In this document: positions 9,784 to 16,649 of the stretch, in pieces
Numbering within the stretch: position 1 is the stretch's first letter
Layout: every line of letters starts with the position of its first letter
Origin: Stentor roeselii
Taxonomy: Eukaryota > Ciliophora > Heterotrichea > Heterotrichida > Stentoridae
Direction of reading: 5' to 3'
NCBI GenBank assembly: GCA_006503475.1
Contig: RSEH01000307.1
Span: 1-51,137 of the forward strand
Length of the DNA: 51,137 nucleotides
Made by a program: the position numbers and the translations under genes
The notes under the pieces: model-generated
Told to the model about the DNA's origin: nothing
What the model saw: only the letters and a program-made list of their open reading frames with translations
Databases searched by the model: none

Positions 9784-9979
9784 TTATTTGATGAGTTTAT
9801 CTGTTTAGAGGGAATTGATTAGTTAACGATATTAGATATATTCATTGATGAGTTTATTTGTTTAGAGGGAATTGATTAGTTAACAACATTAAATATATTC
9901 ATTTGTTATGTTTGTTTGTTTAGAGGGAATTGATTAGTTAACGACATTAAATATATTCATTTGTTATGTTTGTTTGGAG
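9784..9979. repeat. 57-58 bp tandem repeat, three copies
   Basis: The core GTTTAGAGGGAATTGATTAG occurs at 9803, 9860 and 9918, followed each time by similar sequence including TTAAC...TATATTCA. Copies 2 and 3 are the more alike. Copy 3 includes the stop codon and last codons of the WD40 gene at 9947-11299, so the other copies are probably duplications of that gene's 3' end into the convergent spacer. Confidence 0.9.
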
Positions 9980-11299
9980 ATTCCAAACTACGACTTGGTG
10001 TTCTCGAGCGGCCACCAAATATCCTTCTTTGCATATAAAATCTTTGCATCTTCCAGGTAAACTCGCGACAAGTCCATCACTCCAGACCCTGAGAGAGTCA
10101 CCAGCAGTGAATATCTTATCTTTAAATATCACAACCTTCCTTAACACCCCTTCAGTCTTATTTTCCTCAACAAGTGAAAATTTTCTAACATCCCAAAGTT
10201 TCAGCCTTCCATCTTCAGAACAAGAAAAAATCCTATTTTCACTGAAATCAACACCTGAGACTACATCTTGATGGGCAGTCCAACTCTGAGCTATTTGTTT
10301 ACCCCTCAAGTCCAAAAGCATTAACTTTCCAAGAAAATCTCCTAAAATCATACAATTTTCATTAAAAACCTGAAAAACATTGATCTTTTTTTGATTAAAA
10401 CATCGAAAAATTTCCCATTTTTCCACATCAAGTTTTTCAACTCCATCCCCAGCAAGTAAAAAATTTTCTCCGTATTTTTTGCAGGTTTTCATGAAAAATT
10501 CTGTTTTTTTAGTGAAAACTCTTTCATTTTCCCTTGTCAAAAACCTTAAAACGCTATCTGAGAATCCTGCCAAGATTCCAGTTTTCGAAGCTGAAACAAA
10601 CAATGCAGGTCGAGAGGCCTTTAAAAGAACTGCCGGATTTTCAAAGACCTGTCCTTGGGTGTAGTCTTTTCCCATATAAGGCCCTGGAACTGTCGGCAGA
10701 AGTTTCCATTTTTTTATCGAATAGTCCTGCGAGGCACTTAGTACATGTCCAAAGCTAAGATCAAGTGAATTGACTGAATTTTTATGCCCTTCAAGAAGGT
10801 ATTCAAGTGAAAGTCTCTCAATTTTGTTTTGAACTGAAAAAGTGGCTTGCTCTGATTTTACTGTTTTTATTTCGTTGTTTGAGTTACTTGTTTTCAGAGA
10901 GTCTCTACAGGACAGCGCCAGTGACCTTCCACTTAAAGGAGAGCCTGAAGGGGTCAGACGATAAACTTTTTCCAGTCTTTTCGACTTGAAGGCTGGGTCT
11001 AGTTTATTTGAAAGAGGGACATTCTTGGTTTCTATGTGTTTGAAGATGTTTTTACCTGGATCCTCTAGTCTTTCTTTTTGAGGAGTCGCTGATATCAACA
11101 CCTTTACAATCGTTTTCTTCTTTTTAAAGGACTTGCAAGATGTGTTAATCAAGTTGTTTGAATACTCGGCCATCGCGGATATCGGCTGTTTTACTATTCT
11201 CGTCGGGGTAAAGCTTCTAAGGTCAGTTTTATAAGCAGTTGCAACAGTTTCAGGCTTTTGACTTGTCCTGAGTCTTTTAGAAATTTTTTTTTTGATCAT
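9947..11299 (-). CDS. WD40-repeat protein
   Basis: A 450-residue protein. I start it at the ATG at 11299, because the open frame extends 10 codons further but without another ATG. The N-terminal 160 residues are basic and low in complexity, followed by WD40 blades from about residue 170. The first blade (GHKNSVNSLDLS ... DYSIKKWKL) is close to that of the WD40 protein at 4319-5500. A later blade (WTAHQDVVSGVDFS ... LKLWDVRKF) is canonical. The function is unknown, presumably scaffolding. The last codons lie inside a 57-bp tandem repeat. The upstream kinesin ends 51 bp away on the same strand. Confidence 0.8.
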   Translation of the reverse strand: MIKKKISKRLRTSQKPETVATAYKTDLRSFTPTRIVKQPISAMAEYSNNLINTSCKSFKKKKTIVKVLISATPQKERLEDPGKNIFKHIETKNVPLSNKLDPAFKSKRLEKVYRLTPSGSPLSGRSLALSCRDSLKTSNSNNEIKTVKSEQATFSVQNKIERLSLEYLLEGHKNSVNSLDLSFGHVLSASQDYSIKKWKLLPTVPGPYMGKDYTQGQVFENPAVLLKASRPALFVSASKTGILAGFSDSVLRFLTRENERVFTKKTEFFMKTCKKYGENFLLAGDGVEKLDVEKWEIFRCFNQKKINVFQVFNENCMILGDFLGKLMLLDLRGKQIAQSWTAHQDVVSGVDFSENRIFSCSEDGRLKLWDVRKFSLVEENKTEGVLRKVVIFKDKIFTAGDSLRVWSDGLVASLPGRCKDFICKEGYLVAAREHQVVVWNLQTNITNEYI

Positions 11300-11350
11300 G
11301 TGAAAAGGAAGAATTATTACAAAAAGCACGATTCATATGATTATATGAAA

Positions 11351-13098
11351 CTAAGGGCTTTCAAATCTTTTCAGCCTGTTAGACATTTGAAGTCTTGTTA
11401 AGTTGTTTCTGCAAAGTTGCAGTTCATCCTTGAGTTGTTCAATTTCGTCATCTTTCTCTTCAAGCATTTTCTTCAGTTCTTCAACGTTTTCCTGCTCGAC
11501 TTGGTCTTTTGTCATGTTTTCATAACTTTCAATTAACTTTGCCTGTTCCTTGATGATCCTCAAGCATTCCTCTAGAGAAGGTTTTTCACTTCCTTCTAGT
11601 TCCAACTCAATATTTTCAATACCTTTCAATAAAAACGAGTCTCTTCTCTCTCCTTTTCTGGCCACTTCAAACGAGTCCTGTGTGAGTTTTTCTGGAGTTC
11701 CAAGTGATGAGAACCTTCTTTGTTTAAAAGTAAAACTATGCAAAAAGTTGTTTTTATTTCTGCCAAATAAAGACTTTCCAGGTTTGATATCCTCTGCGCA
11801 GATGATGAAAGATTTAAGTTTTTCTAAGTCATTCGCAAGCTGAAGTTTTTCTTGTAAAATACTTTCAAGTCTTGCATCAGCTTTTTCCTTTTCCTCCTGC
11901 AACATGATAAGTTGTGAGTTCAAAGTAAGACTTAAAGTCGCATTTTCTTCATTTGCAAGTCGATTTTCCATTTCTTTCAACCGATCCTGCAATTGTTGAA
12001 TTTCTTGCTGATACTTTAAAATAAGAGACCTATTTCCTTGAACTTCATTTTTCGTGATGGTTTGTTTGATTTTTTTCGCTCTTTGAGCGAACTTCAAGGT
12101 GGACAAGGTTTCATCATACGCGTCAGAACTTGGAGAGATGTTGCAGACGATGCTGACCTTCGAGTCTCCTTCAAGTGCAGGTTGGAGCAAGCGTGTTAAT
12201 TTGCTGTCTCGATAAGGAATAGGCGCATTGTTTTTCTTTGCACTGAGTCGCATGATGACGGTGCCGAGAGTGAGAAGGCTCTGAATAATGATTACCCGGT
12301 TGATGAACCTCATTTCTCTTGATCTTGACGCAGTTGAAGCTGGACCATGGACATCTGCACTTTCACTTCCGGCTAAATCGATGAGGTTCAATGCGGCGAC
12401 TGCCACTTCTGGTCTTCCTGAAGTGTTCTTGCTTTCAATGATAACACGAAAGCTACTTAAACTTACATGCTGTGGGAGCGGGAGGACCTTTGATTGTAAT
12501 TTGTACTTGCGACGTTTTTGTGCTTTTCACCTGTTAACAGCAAGGAATTCACCTGGTTGAATGACGTGCAGACCTCTTCAGTCACTCCTAAGATCTTTAT
12601 CCCGCTCTATGTGAAGAGTACTCGTCGATCCTCGGCAAGTTGCAGGTTTATTGAAGCTGGATTCAGAAGGTCGTTGATTGACTCGTTGTACAACTCGATA
12701 TAAGAACAACGGATCAGGAACTCTTTACCTGATGAATTCTGGATCAATGAAAAAATCTTGTCTATTGATAAAGGGACTAGTCCTGGATTTTGCTTTAAAG
12801 AACCGTGCATTGTGTGAGTCTTGCCACTGCCGGTTTGACCATAACAGAAGATGCAGCCGTTGTACCCTGAAATCGACTTTTCTATCACTGAACTGCATTG
12901 TTCTTTGAAAATGTCGAGACTTTCTGTGTAGTCGGGGTAAACCTGGTCGAAGACGAAGGACCTTGCACCGGATTTTTCTTTTATTGTTGAAAGGTTTGGG
13001 TTTAACCAGATTGACGTGCAGCCGTTTGTGATTTCTCGTGAGTTCAGTGGTCGGATCCTTACACCTACTGTGATGTTCTCGACTTTTCTGTCATCCAT
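11351..13098 (-). CDS. Kinesin motor protein (first of tandem pair)
   Basis: An N-terminal kinesin of 567 residues after removing three introns (12607-12621, 12453-12466, 12281-12295); the exons sum to 1704 nt. The motor has the P-loop GQTGSGKT at 87-94, switch I NQRSSRSH in exon 2, and switch II DLAGSES in exon 3. It ends with FAQRAKKIKQ at the neck, followed by coiled coil and a tail. It should be a plus-end microtubule ATPase. The family is uncertain, with the neck resembling kinesin-7/kinesin-12 types. It starts 11 bp after the stop of a paralogous kinesin (13110-15022). The 14-nt intron is needed to keep HSIFRVII in frame. Confidence 0.9.
12281..12295 (-). other. 15-nt intron (kinesin 1, third)
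   Basis: GTAATCATTATTCAG lies between codons for INR and SLLTL. It has no in-frame stop, so the frame reads through it as VIIIQ. Its status comes from the paralogous kinesin, where a stop-containing 15-nt intron sits at exactly this position. Confidence 0.8.
12453..12466 (-). other. 14-nt intron (kinesin 1, second)
   Basis: GTAAGTTTAAGTAG, phase 2. Removing exactly 14 nt joins the codons for SSRSHS to FRVII, the universally conserved kinesin switch I context. A 15-nt excision would break the frame. The paralogue has a 15-nt intron at this site. Confidence 0.88.
12607..12621 (-). other. 15-nt intron (kinesin 1, first)
   Basis: GTACTCTTCACATAG, phase 0, carries an in-frame TAG. Splicing joins EDRR to SGIKIL, the expected kinesin sequence. 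The paralogue has a 14-nt intron at the same place. Confidence 0.92.
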
Positions 13099-13109
13099 TT
13101 GAAATTAAA

Positions 13110-15022
13110 CTATTTATTCATTTCTTCTTTTGGAGGATGGTCTTTTTTAATGAATCTGGAAATAATGCTTGAATGGATACTTGTTTGCTTGTGGAGTTTT
13201 ACTTCTTCTTTTAAGATTGTGATTTCTGATGTTTTTTCTTCGATGATTTCGGTCATTTTTTTTATTATTGAGTCTTGGCACTTTAGAGCTTCGGTTAGTT
13301 CTTGAATCATTTTAGCTTGATCTGCGATTTTTGCTTTGTCTTCAGATTTTTCAGGGTTTTCAATTTCGATTTTTTCTTTTGCGAGATTTTCGCTTTCTGG
13401 TAACTTCTGAGGTTTTTCTTCTGGATTTTCAGGTTTTTTTAATGAAAAAAGAGAACTTAATAAAGAATTAGTCTCTTTGTTTACTAAATTCACTCCAGTT
13501 GAAGAGTCTTTTGTTTCCTTTTCATCGAATTTTTCTAAAATATCAAGAATGTCATCGATTCCTTCAGTTAAAAGAGACTCTCTTCTGATAAGAACTCTAT
13601 CTGGATCATTGAGTTTATTACTAATGGGCAATCCTGAGATTTTGTTCATAAGTCCTTTCATGACTTCCTTTTTCAACACTTCAGGATTTAAAAGTCTTTT
13701 TCCAGGTTTGATATCTTCAGAGTTTAGAATGAAAGACCTCATCATTTTCAGTTCTTTCTCAAGTTTTAACTTTTCTTGCAAGATTTCGTCTACTTCTTGC
13801 TCAGCTTTTTCTTTTTTTTCTATTAAATCGAGGATGTTTTCAGTGTACTCGATTTTAGTTGTTACATTTACTTGTCCATCTAATTTGTTTTCCATTTCTC
13901 TGAGTCGATGCTGTAAATCAATGATTTCTTGCTGGTACTTTGTTATTAGAGAGTTGCTATCTTTTAATTCATTTTGAACTACGATTTGTTTGATTTTCTT
14001 AGCTCTTTTAGCAAAGTTTACTGTGGAAGAGGTTTCTGCGTGGGAACCGATGAATGATGAAATGTTGCAAATGATGCTTACCTTCGAGTTGCCTTCAAGT
14101 GCAGGTTGAAGTATCCTAGTAAGTTTACTATCTCTAAACGGCACAGGTGTTTTATTCTTCTTATCACTGAGACGCATGATTACAGTGCTAAGAGTAAGCA
14201 AGCTCTAAATAAAAAATACTCTATTGATACACTTTGTCTCTTTAGTCCTACTCGCACTAGGATCATCTCCATGCACATTAGCACTTTCACTTCCAGCCAA
14301 ATCAATCAAATTCAAAGTAGAAGTCAAAACAGGTCCCAAATTTTGTTTAATTTCCACAACAAGTCTAAACCTTCCTAATCCTTACACAGAATGCGACCTT
14401 GAACTTCTCTGATTAAAATTAGTACTTGCAACATTTTTATGTTTTTCACCAATTTGAATCAAAGCCGCGACTTGATTGAAAGACGAGCAGATATTTTCAG
14501 TAACATCTTTGATTTTGATGCCATTCTACTTAAACTTACTCTTTTATCTTCAACAATAGTCAAGTTAAGCTTGGAAGGGTCGAGCAGGTCATTGACGCTT
14601 TCATTATAAATCTCGACATAAGAACATCTTAGTAAGTAGTCAATATTTTTACTTTCTTCGATATGTGCGAAGATCTGGTCAACAGAAATAGGGACCAATC
14701 CAAGGTTTTTCTTCCGATCACCGTACATTGTGTGAGTCTTGCCACTGCCTGTCTGCCCGTAGCAGAAAATACAGCCGTTGAAGCCTTTCATGAACTTGTC
14801 TATCACGGGCTGGCCTTGGCAATGGTAAACTTCGACTGTGTCAGTTTCAGAACTGTAGATTCGGTCGAAGACCGAACGGGACTCGTGGCTTCCGTCAAGG
14901 GGCTTCTCTAGGAGACATGTTGATGACTCGCTGAACCACTCGATTTGACCACCTTGGGAAAGCTCGCGCTCGTTTAGTGGACGGATTCGAATACCTACTG
15001 TGATATTTTCACTCTCTGACAT
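13110..15022 (-). CDS. Kinesin motor protein (second of tandem pair)
   Basis: A 622-residue N-terminal kinesin after removal of three introns (14526-14539, 14371-14385, 14205-14219); the exons sum to 1869 nt. P-loop GQTGSGKT is at residues 89-96, switch I NQRSSRSH, switch II DLAGSES. The neck (FAKRAKKIKQ) leads into a coiled coil and a charged tail. It is clearly a paralogue of the kinesin 11 bp downstream. Intron positions and phases are identical, exon 2 is 140 nt in both, and both tails carry an EDIKPGK segment. The specific kinesin family is not certain. Start context is AATTAATATG. Confidence 0.9.
14205..14219 (-). other. 15-nt intron (kinesin 2, third)
   Basis: GTATTTTTTATTTAG, phase 0, with an in-frame TAG. 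It joins CINR to SLLTLSTV. The identical 15-mer is also the intron at 32749-32763. Confidence 0.92.
14371..14385 (-). other. 15-nt intron (kinesin 2, second), AAG 3' end
   Basis: GTAAGGATTAGGAAG, phase 2. The frame between SRSHS and FRLVV requires removal of 12, 15 or 18 nt, and only this GT...AG choice fits. It ends in AAG rather than TAG. The internal ATTAG at nucleotide 11 is skipped because it would shift the frame. Confidence 0.75.
14526..14539 (-). other. 14-nt intron (kinesin 2, first)
   Basis: GTAAGTTTAAGTAG, phase 0. Exon 1 is exactly 161 codons ending EDKR, and exon 2 begins NGIKIKDV. Removal of 14 nt is the only GT...AG solution that keeps both flanks in the correct kinesin frame. 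Confidence 0.9.
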
Positions 15023-15339
15023 ATTAATTGGATTATAGGATTTTTTTTTTGTTGAAGCTTTAATGGATTTATTATGAATTTCAGAGATTATAGGAAGATT
15101 ATTAGGGTATATTTTAGATTGGTTATAAAGTATTGTTTAAGTGATGATGATTTTTCATGAATTTTAGAGATTTAGGAAGATGATTAGAGGTATTTTAGAT
15201 CTGGTGAGAAAGTAGTGTTAAATTATGATGATTTATTATTGGATTGAATTATTTGAGTTTATGTTCTGGTGAAATTGTTTAATGCAATAAGAAAATGTGA
15301 GAATTTCTTTAAGATACTTGACTATTTTTATTCTACGAA
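15023..15339. other. Intergenic stretch with two-copy repeat
   Basis: No gene is visible. It is G/T-rich on the + strand until about 15250. Two imperfect direct copies begin at 15074 and 15157 (see the repeat entry). Confidence 0.7.
15074..15236. repeat. 83-bp imperfect direct repeat, two copies
   Basis: Copy 1 begins ATGAATTTCAGAGATTATAG at 15074 and copy 2 begins ATGAATTTTAGAGATTTAGG at 15157. Both continue GGAAGAT.ATTAG..GTAT.TTTTAGAT and end near TGATGATGATTT. It lies in the 5' flank of kinesin 2. Confidence 0.75.
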
Positions 15340-16152
15340 TTATCTAAACCCGACATAAAGACCTGCTGTGATTCCCAAAGAACAAATTACTCTTGTCATC
15401 CAAATATTTTGATTTTCTGATTTTCCAAACTCATCAATAAGCTGATTAGAAGAATGAAGTCCTTCCTTGAAAATAAACAACCCCTTATGCGGAACCAATT
15501 TCCCTCCCTTCTGCAAGCCGATAGCACTAGCAAAAATCCCATTTGGAACATATTCATGACTAATTCGATAATTTCCAATTTTCGGTAAAACAAACTTTTT
15601 CTTACTTCGATGCAAGATCAATTTTCCATTTTTTTCTACTTGTTTCAAGTCATTTCCTTTATAATTTCCAATAACTTCCCTCCACGCCCGAACATTATCC
15701 AAGACTTTCGGTGAAATTTTATAGTCCCCAAGTAAAAGGTCTCCTTTGCTGTTAGCTTCAAAGCTGAATATTTTCCATTTAGGGTTTTCATACCCACTAA
15801 GAAATCCTTTGCTATTAACAGGTTTATCATTCCACTTAAGTGCATAACTATCCGGTTCTTTATGCCATTGAAACATTTCAACCTTCCTTCTAAGTTTCAT
15901 TCCAGGGACTGAAATATTAAAAAGTCCATCTTGAATCAAGGAAACATCAGAAGACTTCAAAGAGCCAGTGACATAAACAAGTTCTCCTTCATTTTCCTTT
16001 GAAAGTGCCGTAGGATGTTTCACCATGTTTTTCAGGTAAAAGATCCGATCAGCTCCTCCATGATTCGTTATCTCTTTATAAACCCAATAAGCTCCAAAAA
16101 GCCCTGAAATCAAAAAGCCGGGGTTAAGACTATCTGCCCTCTCTTTATTCAT
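15340..16152 (-). CDS. TMEM43 (LUMA) family membrane protein
   Basis: A 270-residue protein of the inner nuclear/ER membrane family TMEM43. The signature is visible in NEGELVYVTGSL (about 54-65) and MKLRRKVEMFQWHKEP (about 84-99). A hydrophobic segment lies at about 11-27, and a second at the C-terminus at about 252-268. Animal TMEM43 is about 400 residues with more C-terminal spans, so this copy is short. The ATG and the divergent SYS1 ATG are separated only by the five bases TATAA. Confidence 0.8.
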   Translation of the reverse strand: MNKERADSLNPGFLISGLFGAYWVYKEITNHGGADRIFYLKNMVKHPTALSKENEGELVYVTGSLKSSDVSLIQDGLFNISVPGMKLRRKVEMFQWHKEPDSYALKWNDKPVNSKGFLSGYENPKWKIFSFEANSKGDLLLGDYKISPKVLDNVRAWREVIGNYKGNDLKQVEKNGKLILHRSKKKFVLPKIGNYRISHEYVPNGIFASAIGLQKGGKLVPHKGLFIFKEGLHSSNQLIDEFGKSENQNIWMTRVICSLGITAGLYVGFR

Positions 16153-16157
16153 TATAA
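16153..16157. promoter_or_regulatory. Five-base TATAA spacer between divergent ATGs
   Basis: CAT-TATAA-ATG: the start codon of TMEM43 (minus) and of SYS1 (plus) are separated only by TATAA. The same arrangement occurs at 26657-26661. Any promoter must overlap coding sequence, or the element acts as an initiator for near-leaderless mRNAs. Confidence 0.7.
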
Positions 16158-16631
16158 ATGGCTTCAGGAAAGTTGTTCGGTTCAGAAGTCTTCGACCCGA
16201 AGTTCATCATATTGCAGATCTGGCTGCTTCAGTCGTTTTTTTACAGCATTAACCTGGTCCTCCTCAGTCTTTTCAACAAGTTTTTTGGACTTCAGCCTAG
16301 TTTAAGCCAGTTGTTTTCAGATGAGTCTTTAAAAGTGCAGGATGCGTATTGTTTAGTTTTTATTTTAAGTGGTTTGGTATCTTTGCCCTTTATGTGCTGC
16401 GCGATTGTGTATGTCGTTGAAAGGACTCATAAAGTGCTTGACTTTGGGTTGACTGTTTATTTCTTTCATTTCGTTTTAGTGTCGATTTACTCAGGAGTTC
16501 CTTTTAACCTTGTCTGGTGGATTACTAATGGCGTGTTCGCTTCTTTGACAGTTATTTTAAGTGAATACGTTTGTTTGAAAATAGAACAGCAAGAAATCAC
16601 TCTCAATTTCGGGAATAATAAAGTTAGTTAA
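16158..16631 (+). CDS. SYS1 family Golgi membrane protein
   Basis: A 157-residue four-span protein of the SYS1 family, which recruits the Arf-like GTPase ARFRP1/Arl3 to the trans-Golgi. Evidence is FDPKFIILQIWLLQSFFYSI at 13-32, the LDFGLTVYFFH segment corresponding to the family's C.DFs.T.hf.H pattern, the WW pair before the last span, and the final EYVCLKIEQQEI. The length is normal for the family. The stop codon is 18 bp from that of the convergent FAM161-like gene. Confidence 0.85.
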   Translation: MASGKLFGSEVFDPKFIILQIWLLQSFFYSINLVLLSLFNKFFGLQPSLSQLFSDESLKVQDAYCLVFILSGLVSLPFMCCAIVYVVERTHKVLDFGLTVYFFHFVLVSIYSGVPFNLVWWITNGVFASLTVILSEYVCLKIEQQEITLNFGNNKVS

Positions 16632-16649
16632 ATGAAAATGTTGTGAATG

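Noticed and set aside
11300-11329. Ten-codon N-terminal extension of the WD40 gene at 9947-11299
   Set aside because: It begins with GTG, and the first in-frame ATG is at 11299.
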